Shown in pieces: positions 35,858-46,341 of a DNA stretch of 64,000 nt (positions are counted from its first letter, which is position 1; the number at the start of each line of letters is the position of its first letter). The position numbers and the translations under genes are program-made. The DNA comes from Archegozetes longisetosus (taxonomy: Eukaryota; Arthropoda; Arachnida; Sarcoptiformes; Trhypochthoniidae): contig JAEMBT020000008.1 of NCBI GenBank assembly GCA_018873245.2, forward strand, positions 7,780,238 through 7,844,237. Direction: 5' to 3'. The notes beneath the pieces are model-generated. The model was not told the DNA's origin, did not search any database, and saw only the letters and a list, made by a program, of their open reading frames with translations.

Positions 35858-37330
35858 TTCAAAGAACTAAAAATGATTGGGAGTGGACGATATGGAAAAT
35901 TTTAGAGAACATTCAATTTAATTGATGAACAAAACTATAAAGTGAAAAAACTTTTACTGAAGAATAATGCTTCTTATTTAAGTTATTCTCAAAAGGAGAA
36001 GGGGAAACTTTACATTGTAAGTGGGCGGGGCGATTTGATGACGTCAAGACAGTCCCCTATTTGGTCTACATATTGTACCGAAATATTAAGTTTCTACTAC
36101 TTCTCGTTTAGGAAATAATGAATTAAATGTAAAATTTTTTACCACTAGTTCTATGGGGGAATTTCGATTTTCAAAAATCGATTTGACTCCCATGCCCAGT
36201 TTCAAATCGAATTATATTTTGGTCATAGTGAGGGTAAGGGTTAAGTTAATTTTGGGAAAGTGTCAAATCGTTTCTCGATCTGTAACATATCCTAATACTA
36301 AATCAAAGTTTGACTGAATACTCAATAGTTTTGAATGCAGTTATAGAGTTTTCAATGGTTTAATATTGGATTTGACAGAAATATTTTATAAACAATCTAA
36401 CTGCAGAGAAATAATTAATTTTTTACAAACTGTAACAAAAACAAAATAATTTTAAACCATTGAAAACCTTATAACTGCATTCAAAACTATTGAGTACTCA
36501 GTCAAACTTTGATTTAGTATTAGGATATGTTACAGATCGAGAAACGATTTGACACTTTCCCAAAATTAACTTAACCCCTACTCTCATTATGACCAAAATA
36601 TAGTTCGATTTGAAACTGGGCATGGGAGTCAAATGAATTTTTGAAAATCGAAATTCCCCCATAGAACTAATGGTAAAAAGTTTTACATTTAATTCATTAT
36701 TTCCTAAACGAGAAGTAGTAGAAACTTAATATTTTGGTATAATATGTAGACCAAATAGGGGACTGTCTTGACGTCATCAAATCGCCCCGCCCACTTACAA
36801 TGTAAAGTTTCCCCATCTCCTTTTTCACAAGGATTTCGTCTGGCACTTTTTCAGGATTTTCTAACGAGATCAAGAAATAATATTTAAAAGAAATTAAACT
36901 TATGGCAAAACTACAAAGCGATCTTATTGTACAATATAAAAGTTTTGGATCGAAAGAATGAAATTTTTTGAAGTTATGTTTAAGTACTTTGAGGGAAATA
37001 TTGATAAAGTAACGAAATGAGTTTCGAAGTAAACGATCACAACCTAGATCTCAATCGGAATATTGTATCTCAAGAGAATTGTTCAAAGATATACTCGAAA
37101 GTCTGGATTATTTACATGAACAAACTCCTTCAATAATTTACAAAGATTTGAAACCGAGTCGTATTTTGATCACTAATGGAATGAAAGGAGAATTTGTAAA
37201 ATTGGCTGATTTTAAATTTTCTGTGATTCATAGGTTTGATGAACAAGCCTATACTTAATTATTGAGAAAAATTAAATATATCGCTTCTGAAGTTCTCCAG
37301 GAAAATTTATTATCCATAGGTAGATATTTT
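35858..37330 (+). pseudogene. Remnant of a third kinase unit, split by a foldback element
   Basis: After the stop, the frame reads FKELKMIGSGRYGKF and KVKKLLL, like the start of kinases 1 and 2 (YEQNFREIEV, ISSGSFGTVY). It breaks off at the foldback element and resumes near 36850 with LKEIKLMAKLQSDLIV, SRELFKDILESLDYLHEQ, IIYKDLKPSRILITNG and KLADFKFSVIH. There are multiple stops; YKD replaces HRD and DFK replaces DFG. The gene once had three tandem kinase domains. Confidence 0.8.
35991..36825. mobile_element. Foldback element, ~365-bp arms, inside the third kinase remnant
   Basis: AAAAGGAGAAGGGGAAACTT (35991) is mirrored by AAGTTTCCCCATCTCCTTTT (ending about 36825). The arms match through to TTTTCAATGGTTTAA (about 36363) and TTAAACCATTGAAAA (about 36458), roughly 94% by eye, with a loop near 95 bases. 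It includes CAATGTAAAGTTTCC and GATGACGTCA words. No coding signal and no clear target duplication. Confidence 0.85.
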
Positions 37331-37632
37331 TAGTTTAGATGCTGTTTAGAAATATTTTATATCTATATAAATTCGTGAGCTAACTATTAATAATCTTACC
37401 AAGGATAACATTTATTAAAATATTATTTTTAGGTTTTTAAATAATTTAATAACCGATTCACTATAAATGGAAAGTATCCATCTATCTTTAAAATTATAAT
37501 GAAAATGGTGTTACAAATAAAAAATTAAGATCGAATTGTGATCAAATATTGAGAGAGAAAAGCTTATGAGCGATTCATTCAAAATCGCATTCGTCTTAAG
37601 ATAGCTAGCTATTGAAATAGTTCAGAAACGTT
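37331..37632. other. Intergenic between kinase remnant and cysteine-rich gene 1
   Basis: A scrap of kinase C-terminus (SNCDQILREKSL-like, about 37530-37565) is visible; otherwise nothing. Confidence 0.35.
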
Positions 37633-38052
37633 TCAGATCCCTGACTTGTTTGTGATTATTGAAGGCGATTGAAGTGGTATGCAGGTGTCTAGTCCATAAT
37701 TTCTACCAGGAATACATCTCAGAGTACCACAGATCTCCACAGGTTCAGCAACTTCTAGGTTGCCTCTACAACTGTATAAGACGTTCGGTTTGCAATTTCC
37801 AAGCAATGTTTCTCCAAGCGATGTACTTTTTCGCCACCCACAATGATATCCTGGTGTATAAGGCTTAGGGCACAAGCAGCTTTGAGCGTCTATGTAATTG
37901 GAAAAAAACAAAAGTCATTTAGAATAAATTTCAATTCTTACTCTATCTAATGATACACAGGATATTCTGTATGTTACAGAATATTGAATAAACTAACAAA
38001 CGTTATATGTGGCTAAGAGTATCGCAAAAAGGAAGAGTGTTGAATTTATCAT
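37633..38052 (-). CDS. Small secreted eight-cysteine protein 1
   Basis: There are two minus-strand exons: 38052-37998 (55 bases, signal peptide MINSTLFLFAILLATYNV) and 37889-37633, with a 108-base intron. The mature part starts near YAQSCLC. Spacing is C-x1-C-x9-C-x15-C-x7-C-x12-C-x3-C-x10-C, with PYTPGYHCGW, GETLLGNC and VLYSC. Eight cysteines suggest four disulfides and an extracellular role. I recognise no family; a defence, salivary or cuticular role would be guesswork. A paralogue lies at 40924-41305 with identical exon structure. Confidence 0.75.
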
Positions 38053-38140
38053 CGTTCCAAAAATTGTTATGTTGACGATTACTCTACTAAATACAATGGG
38101 TAAAAGTGTTCTGTTATTCTGATCACAGTAAACATATCAT

Positions 38141-38149
38141 TTTATATAC
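38141..38149 (-). promoter_or_regulatory. TATA box of cysteine-rich gene 1
   Basis: TATATAAA on the minus strand, about 90 bases before the ATG. Its counterpart is at the same distance in gene 2, in a conserved context. Confidence 0.5.
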
Positions 38150-38160
38150 TATCCTCCAAA

Positions 38161-38593
38161 TAGGGTGACCAAGTTAAAAACTGTTAAATGCGGGACAAAA
38201 AAATGTTGGCCCCTTATAAAATTTTTTTAAAGTTTTAATCCGATTGAAGTTACAAATCACAGTTTGAAATAACAGTTATTTGAAATATAAACTAAAGATT
38301 TGATTGAGAACTGAGATTTGAAAGAGTTACACACGATGTGAATTTAAACAAGGTATCAGATAATCGGATTAAAACTCTTTTTATCTAAAGACTTCAACAT
38401 ATTTTGAAATAGGAAACGTGTTGACAACAAAATTGCATTATTTGCATTAAATAAAAATATACAGTGGAAATCTGTTAAAATAAATATTAAAATATATGAC
38501 ATTTTCCGTCCCACAAGGGGTTCATAAGGTATGCTGGACACAACTCTTAAGTGTGGGACAATCCCGCACAATGCGGGACACTTAGTCACCCTA
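38161..38593. mobile_element. hAT-type MITE, 433 bp, perfect 8-bp target duplication
   Basis: The ends are TAGGGTGACC and GTCACCCTA, with inner GCGGGACA words near both ends. CCTCCAAA flanks it on both sides (38153-38160 and 38594-38601). The paralogous locus has a single CCTCCAAT (41407-41414), the empty site. It sits just upstream of the TATA box of cysteine-rich gene 1. Confidence 0.9.
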
Positions 38594-39905
38594 CCTCCAA
38601 ACATCATAATGTGTAATCACTTAAAGATTTATTGATTAACTCTTTTGTCTACGAGACTGTGAATTTGTATTTCATTTGTATATAAGCAAAACATTGTATA
38701 CCTTTCACAAAGATTTATGTTCTTAGAAAGACTCAGTTCAAAAGTCAACTAAACAATCTACTTCCCGAAAACTAGATTCAAGATTATTGAGAAATATTAT
38801 ATAAAAGATTTAAATTAACTTGATGTTTTCTCATAAAACAATTATTGCGTTTGATCATTGACTAAACATATGAATGATAAAAAGTAATGAGCGTTTATTT
38901 TCAGTTAACTTCTATTTTAGATCTTATTGAAATTATACTCTTTCACTTGTGTTTTGTCCATATTAAAAAATTCAGCAAATGTTTCAATGAGAAAATAAGA
39001 ATTTATTGCTATGACGAGACATATCAGCTTTAATGTTAATTAGTAGGGTTAGAATTTGAAATTTAGAAAATATATAGTATAATAGAGCTATGTGCTTTAT
39101 ATATAATATATTGTGTACGGATAGCATTGTATCAGGAATCACATAACTTTTTGATTATTTTAATTAAATTGTTCATTAATCGATGGTTTAAAATGCTTAA
39201 TAGTGTTAAAAACTTGATATTATTATTTAAAAGATGACAATAGAAAATTTGATGTGGATCACTCGTCTAAATTCAATTCCGAATCTGCAATTTTAGAAAG
39301 TGATAATTCGGATGATTCAGACGTAGAATAACCCAATTCTTATTCAAATTGTTAAAAACAAAATAAAAATTATCTCAAATTGATTAAATTGATTTTTGAG
39401 ATAAATTTAAACTTTTCATTTCAGTAAAACTCTTGCGCAATTTAGAATGAGTTTTTCTCGATTTCATTTAAGAGCTATAACCGGTTATTACTCTTTGTAA
39501 TTCATATGAGGTTTTAAGTTACGTTTTTAAGATAAATTTGATAACTTATCAGTTCATTCGCTCATAAAATTATATTTCTAGAATAAACGCTTTAATAATT
39601 AATAATAACAATATCAGCTTTATAGTGATTCGAGTCATCTGTTCAAATGAAACACGTTAACATTTATACTCATGAATTCTTGCTTAATGTCGAATGTGGT
39701 CAAAGTCTAACACTGAATCAATTTTGGCGGACCGATACTACAGATACTTGATTGTGAATGAATGCATTTTGATAAGATAATTAGTACCGCTGAAAACGCT
39801 TAAGCAAGTTAAGATATTTCAATTTGATCTTCAGTATTTTCATTAAAATGAATTTTACTATTAAGATATTGCAAAGCATTATCTTACCGAGTTTGATCTA
39901 ACTTT
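38594..39905. repeat. Duplicated upstream flank of cysteine-rich gene 1, with a ~630-base insertion
   Basis: 38602-38880 matches 41410-41690, and 39510-39660 matches 41680-41830, same orientation. About 38880-39505 is extra here. 39660-39905 is unique. No genes. Confidence 0.7.
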
Positions 39906-39909
39906 AATT

Positions 39910-40465
39910 ATATAACGCTCATATGCAAACTTTCTTTAGTAATTAAGTTTTCAAAATATTCATTCTTATGCCAGTTGAAAAGATATTATAGTTCAGGTAT
40001 TATAGATTAATATAGTTCATTAATCTGAGTTCGTAATTCCTTGAAGTGTAAACGTGTTTAATTTGAACAGATGACTCGAATCAATATGAAGCTGATAGTG
40101 TTATTATTAATTATTAAAGCGTTTATTTTAGAAATGTATAATTTTATGAGAGAATGAATGATGAGTTATCAATTTTATCTTAAAAGCATAGCTTAAAATC
40201 TTTTCATATGTTAAATCAATGGTCAAACGCAATATTTGTTTTATGAGAAAACATTAAATTTTTATGTAGTATATCTCAATAAAGTTGAATCTAATTTTCG
40301 GGGAGTGGATAATTTTGTTGACTTTTGAACTTAGTCTTTCTAAAAATGGGAAAATTTTTGAAAGGTATACAATGTTTTGCTTATACACAAATGAATTGAG
40401 ATACAAATTCAAAGTCTTGTAGATAATAATAGTTAATCAATAAAACTTTTAGCATTTACACATGT
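39910..40465. repeat. Left arm of the ~530-bp inverted repeat around cysteine-rich gene 2
   Basis: This is the reverse complement of 41430-41955, about 80-85% by eye. Shared blocks include AACAGATGACTCGAATCA, TCAATGGTCAAACGCAATA and GTTGAATCTAATTTTCGGGG. It is a third copy of the flank described at 38594. Confidence 0.85.
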
Positions 40466-40923
40466 TGTTTGAAATGAAAGTGAACTCGACAAATCCTTAT
40501 TTGAAAGTTTACTTTAAGAAAAGTTTCTCATTCTGTATATTTGAATGCTGATGATTTGGTGTCCGCAATAAACTTATCACATAATGAATCTCATTTGAGT
40601 AACAGATGCAAGGAATCGAAATGCTTTTCGAGCTGAAACAAACAAATAAATAAACCAAATAATTTAACACTCATAGAATGGCGCTTTTTTATTTTCAGTT
40701 AATTAAATTTTATATCGTAAGCATTTCTGTACTTTTAACAATAGTGAATTCAATTTACTGTTAAGAAAATCATATTTTTCTATATCGAAACAAAACTGAA
40801 TGAAAGTGTTTAAATTATGGTAAGGCGAAGAATGACGATTCATTCCAAATCGCATTTGTTTTAGGATAGTTAACTATTGAAATAATTCAGAAACGCTTCA
40901 TATCTCTTGCTTGTTAATGATTA
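40466..40923. other. Intergenic inside the inverted-repeat loop
   Basis: No gene. Presumed 3' region of cysteine-rich gene 2 (minus strand). Confidence 0.45.
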
Positions 40924-41305
40924 TTAAGGGAGATTGAAGCGGTTGATGCATCTATCATTTCCATAATTTCGACCAGGAATACATCCCCTACCACCACATA
41001 TCGCCACAGGTTCAGCAACTTCTAGGTTGCCTCTACAACTGTATAAGACGTTCGGTTTGCAATTTCCAAGCAATGTTTCTCCAAGCGATGTACTTTTTCG
41101 CCACCCACAATGATATCCCGGTGTATAAGGCATGGGGCACAAGCAGCTTTGAGCGACTATGTGATCGGATAAAAACAAAAGTCATTTAGAATCAATTTCA
41201 ACTCATACTCAATCTAATGGTATATGTCACAGAATAGTGAATAAACTTACAATCGATATATGCCACTAAGAGCACTGCAAAAATGAAAAGTGTTGAATTT
41301 GCCAT
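40924..41305 (-). CDS. Small secreted eight-cysteine protein 2
   Basis: Exons are 41305-41251 (signal peptide MANSTLFIFAVLLVAYID) and 41156-40924, with a 94-base intron in the same position and phase as in gene 1. The mature sequence keeps all eight cysteines and the CPMPYTPGYHCGW, GETLLGNC and VLYSC blocks. The C-terminus differs (GRGCIPGRNYGNDRC). 115 nucleotides of exon 2 (41004-41118) are identical to gene 1 (37737-37851), though flanks and introns have drifted. This is consistent with secretion and a duplicated, still functional gene. Function unknown. Confidence 0.75.
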
Positions 41306-41394
41306 CGTTCCAAAAATTGTTATGTTGACAAATTACTCTACCAAATACAATGGACAAAAGTGTTCTGTTATTCCGATCACAGTAATCTTGTCAT

Positions 41395-41402
41395 TTTATA
41401 TA
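41395..41402 (-). promoter_or_regulatory. TATA box of cysteine-rich gene 2
   Basis: TATATAAA on the minus strand, about 90 bases before the ATG, conserved with gene 1. Confidence 0.5.
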
Positions 41403-41429
41403 CTATCCTCCAATCACCTTAACGTGTAA

Positions 41430-41955
41430 ACACTAAAAGATTTATTGATTAACTCTTTTATTATTTACGAGACTTGGAATTTGTATTTCAATTTATTTGT
41501 GTATAAACATATACATTGCATACCTTTCACAAAGTCTCTTATTCTTAGAAAGACTAAGTTCAAGTCAACAAAACAATTCACTCCCCGAAAATTAGATTCA
41601 ACATTATTATATAAAAAGTTTAATCAACTTAATGTTTTCTCATAAAACAAATATTGCGTTTGACCATTGATTTAACATATGAGAAGATTTTAAGCTTCAT
41701 TTTTGAGACAATATTGATAACTTATCAGTTCATTCGCTTGTAGAATTATATATTTCTGAAATGAACGCTTTAATAATTAATAACAACACTATCAACTTCA
41801 TAGTGATTCGAGTCATCTGTTCAAATTTAAACGTTTACACTTCAAGGAATTACTAACTCAGATTAATGAACTATAATACCTTTATAACGAGTATTAAGAA
41901 TAAGTATTTTGAAAACTTAATTACTAAAACAAAGTTTGATACATGGGCGTTATAT
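41430..41955. repeat. Right arm of the inverted repeat around cysteine-rich gene 2
   Basis: Pairs with 39910-40465. The near part is the gene's own upstream flank, also present as a direct copy at 38602-39660. Confidence 0.85.
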
Positions 41956-42300
41956 TGTAAGGGCTGTCAATAAATCATTGAATAATAGGATTTATTTGCA
42001 TTCGACAAAGTCTTTCATAATAGATTAATGCAATAATATGCATGATATTATAAAAAATAAATTGATTGATATCTCAAACTGGCATTCGAGTAAGCATACA
42101 CCTGTTTTATTAATCAAAAATGAAAAAGTAATGAAATCAAAAGAGAAAGGAAAGATAGATCATTACTATGGGAACAGATCTTTATTATGGGAACAAAACT
42201 CAAGATAATGGCTCAAAAATTCTGCAAAATATTTTAATTTATCTGTAATTTAAATTAAATAAATTGATAATTTATCATAGGGCAACAAACACATAAATAC

Positions 42301-43370
42301 AAGAAGGGAGCAAATTGAAAGCAAAAGTTTCGCTCAAGTGAAAAATTGCTATGTCAAAAATGTTATAGAAAAATACCTAAAGAAAAAACAATAGAAATCT
42401 TTAGTAGGTTTAAAATTGAAATTAGATTTATTACTAATTATTTAATATTCAATAACTTCTTGAATAGTTCCTACGCATTGTGTAATTTGAATAAACAATC
42501 ATTAAAAATTTCAGATTTACTAGTGAAACTTCAACTAAAAACGAATTTAAAAAGTTCTGTTAGGTCAATACAAGTCTCATGACATTATTTTATCAATCTA
42601 GAGGCAAAAGAGTTCAAGTTCGTAGAGATATTTTAATAAAACTATATCAAGTTTCTTTTAGAAGAATACAAATTATACAGTATACAGTATAAGATGTGTA
42701 ATGAATTATTTATTATAGATAAAAGAGGTTTTAATCTCAATAGGAATAAAATACAAAGTTATATTTGGGACTTATTTAACAAGTTTGTTTCAAGTTCTGC
42801 ATCACACTACAATTCAGATAATACTTTTAAAAATTATTTTGAAGATTCTGATTTAAGCTTGAAAAAATAAATTTTCATAGGATATTGTGATAATAACAAT
42901 CCTGAACATAAATTAAAATTAGCCATTGAAACATTCTCTTAATTTTTTTTAACAAATATTGTGATTATGCATTTCGTTATCTAAGAATAGACAGATGTGG
43001 TTGTTGTTTTTTGAAAGATTAGATAGGAAAAAACAAGAAAATATAACTGAATTTCAGAGTCATTTGACAAAAGTTGATGAATGCAAAAATTTGAAAAGTT
43101 GTTTGATTGATCTGCTTGAAAACTGTGGTAGTTTATCTCTTGAATTAAATTATAATTCTAACAAAGTTTCACCAGAAATAAAGAATATTCAAGAGTATTA
43201 TCAAAGAGTACTTTAACTATATTTAGCTAGCTTTCATGTTCATAAAAGAAACTTTTCATTTATGTTTGATTCATTAGAAGGTGAAGGTAAAAAAGATGCA
43301 AATTCTATTTGTTCTTATTTAAATCATTATAAATTTTTTTCAACTTAACGTTTATATTGATAACATACAA
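42301..43370 (+). pseudogene. Decayed coding sequence, possibly Nup160-like
   Basis: Open stretches with stops and shifts between them: KEKTIEIFSRFKIEIRFITN (42370 on), NPEHKLKLAIETFS (about 42900), then ECKNLKSCLIDLLENCGSL, ELNYNSNKVSPEIKNIQEYY and, after a stop, LYLASFHVHKRNFSFMF. The last part resembles the CLRQLV, EFPYVN and YAFHIYRHNYR blocks of nucleoporin Nup160 as I recall them. It has no introns and may be a retrocopy. The identification is tentative. Confidence 0.3.
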
Positions 43371-45221
43371 CAAGTATGTTTTTTAGTAATGCTTCCAGTA
43401 ATCAAAATCAGGTTCTCCACCTGTTCGACTCTCATCCGGACAGTCTTGTTTTGAGGTGCGCTTTCCGGTTGATATAAGAGATCTCAAACCGGACTATACA
43501 ATGTCCGGTTTTGTCTCAAATAATTAACCAAAACCGTATTATATTGAACACGTGTTCAGTATTATAAATAATTTGAGCTCAAAATATAGAATTCATTGGC
43601 ACACAATTTTTAGGCAGAAATTTATATAAAAGTCAATTATTAGTTAAAATATTTTCAATTTCATGATTTTATGAAAATAATTATAAAATACTGAAAGCTG
43701 CAAGATCTAGCACTAAATACAGTTTTAAATTGGGTAAATAATTGTATTGTATCTAAAATTGAATTAAAACAGTTTTGAAAATATCAAAGTAAGGATCCTT
43801 ATAGGTTTTTAGTCCGGTTTTGGCTCAGATAAAAGGTGATAAGCCTAGTCAAAGTAGAAACTCAACTGTCATGTAGTTCTCTATTTATTCGTCAATCATT
43901 ATACAAGTAAAAATTGCACATATTTTAGATTTTGAAAATTGCTTAACATAATTTATTTCGAGGAAAAATCAACTAAAATAAGGAAAGTTAAAAGAATTGA
44001 CTGTTTTCCTAATGGGAAGTAATTTTTTCTTGTTCTTATAATATCGGTTCTGAAAAAATGTCTTTGTTATAATTTGATCCTAAACACGTAAAATCTTTGT
44101 TAAAAACGCTGTAGACACACCCTAATCCACTTAATTCATTGAAAATCAAAGGATATAATGTCATTATTACCATATCTTAAAAAGGAGAGTGGAAATTTTT
44201 ATATAAATTATTTTACACAATTCAAAAGTTATGGAAATCTGGACAAAAGTAATTTTAACAAATCTGATTCCGAATATTAAAAAACTAGACACTTAATAGT
44301 AGAGAATAGAGTCCCCACCCGTACTCCTTTGAGGAGGTCAATCCTCCTTAGGATCTTTCTGTTCTCTGTTCTCCAACGGGTATTGGGAATACATAAGATA
44401 TCTTATTTGAAAACATGTCGGCAGAATTGTAGCTAGTTTTATTTTGTTTTGCTTTAAATATTCAGGTTTTTCTAAGCTTTAAACAATTGTAGAAATTTGT
44501 ACAAAACTAAATTTTGGTCTCTCGTGTACTGATATCATCAATCATCAATTTCGTTTTTTTTTTTGACGAACTATCCCCATTAGTTTGTCAATGCAATGTG
44601 CACTTTTGCAAATGACTATTATGCAAATTAATATTAGCAAAATTTTCTAATGATTATAGCATTCATATGAGATTATGAATTGAAAAATATCTGAAGTAGC
44701 ATTTAAAAGTTAGTTTAAACAAAATGATGAATTTGACGTTCGATAATATTTACTCAGAAAATACTATGTAATAAAATTATATTCTAATTTGAATATGGAA
44801 AAGTTTTTTAAGTTGAAGACAAGTAAAATATTAATCAAGCACTCATTGAAACGTCATTTAGCATAACAGTTATTATATTTTATTGGTTAGAAATTAGTGG
44901 CTTTTGAATTAAAATATCAAGTATATAATTATGAACCACACAATTCATTCGATAGTTGGCTTCCAATACAGTCGATACTGTTGTTACTACATTTTATATT
45001 TTAACTCAAATATAATGTTAAACTTGATTTATTTTTTGTTTCCAGGTTTGATCTTCAAGATTAATACTCAATCAGGTAATGAAAAATTTTGATGCATTCT
45101 CATAATAAGTTATACTCATTTTATAGGTCAATTTATTATTATTCTATAATATTGATAAATCGCTTTTTACTTAGTTTGAGGTAATTTGAAACTAAAATTA
45201 TTACCAACAACTTAAGAGTAG
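43371..45221. other. Intergenic with old repeat fragments
   Basis: CCGGTTTTG-type words recur at 43425, 43467, 43491, 43507 and 43812, suggesting an old element. A short inverted ATCCTCC-GAGGAT lies at 44331-44352. No gene. Confidence 0.4.
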
Positions 45222-45680
45222 TGCTGCAAAATTTCTAGAAGCTATTTTTTGATAAGAAACTCAGAAAAGTTTCTAAAAATATTTCTATGGCCTTGGAAAT
45301 TTTTCTCCCATCGAAATAAAATGAACCTCAAAAACATGAAATAAAATAAAATGTCTTCTAGTTCTTATTTTTAACTCTAAAGATTACTTTTCAATTTTTA
45401 AAAAATAAAATAATTTCAAAAATTAAATTGCATCATTTGCTAGACAGAAAGTTTTTATTTAGAAAGTGAATATTATTGCTAGATAGTAAATATTGTTTGA
45501 CAACCATCTGGATCTTTAAAATAAGTTTGCAAAAAGTTTGAACATCAATAAAAGATGAACAGTTTTTAGTAATTTAAATTTGTGTAATTATTAACTTTGT
45601 TCACATTTCAGTTCACATAATCTCTGGAGAAATTTTCTAGAAATCTTTAAGAAACTCTATTAGAATCTTTTTGCGACGTT
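45222..45680. mobile_element. Decayed relative of the TAGTGTTG hAT MITE
   Basis: TAGTGCTGCAAAATTTCTAG at 45222 matches the MITE end at 8772. ATTTCTATGG and AAAATGAACCTC follow, and GAAATTTTCTAGAAA occurs near 45632. The right end is uncertain. Confidence 0.5.
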
Positions 45681-46341
45681 ACACAGGCCCCAAATCAAAA
45701 ACGGTCCTCCCCAAAGTAGGGTGGGTGGCAACGCTACTTCAGACATGTATTTTCTTATATCGACCAAGTTTTGAATTTGTTATTATTAGTTGTCTCTATG
45801 GTTATAACTCAAGATAATGCTAAAAAGCTAGTTTTAAGTTAATAACATGTAATAATTCATTTTAAAGTGTATTATCTTAATGTTTATCACAAACGTTACA
45901 TCGAATAATTGCTTTGTTTGAAATTAAGTCTATCATAAACTATTCGTTTGTTTATTCTAGAGCTTATTTTTGAATCTGGAAAACTCAGATGATGCAAATT
46001 ATTAAATTATACTGTGAATTCAAGTAAAACTTTGCTTACAGGCTCTTCAGGTTTCAGGCTTATTGGGTCTGAGCCTAAGGCTTCGAAGGACTTGTCTACT
46101 CGAACATGGAGTCTGGGCTGAACTTATGGACAATTTTACTAGTTAAGTGAAAATAGTAAAACTTCTTAAGAAAACTATTATTCTTGAAAACTTTTATCGG
46201 TTTGAGTGTATTTCTTCTTTCAAAATCTGATTTCACTATAAACAAGTGCATAATCTGCTATTGGGACCTGAATTTTCATTCACACAACTGAGGATTCATT
46301 ATAAAGGGTTTGGCCACAATCACTACTGATTAACTACTGAA
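45681..46341. other. 5' region of receptor gene 2
   Basis: No gene. TATAAAG at about 46300, some 40 bases before the ATG, is a candidate TATA box. Confidence 0.35.

Noticed and set aside
37659..37868. Plus-strand frame over cysteine-rich gene 1
   Set aside because: The minus strand has signal peptide, splice sites, conserved cysteines and a paralogue.
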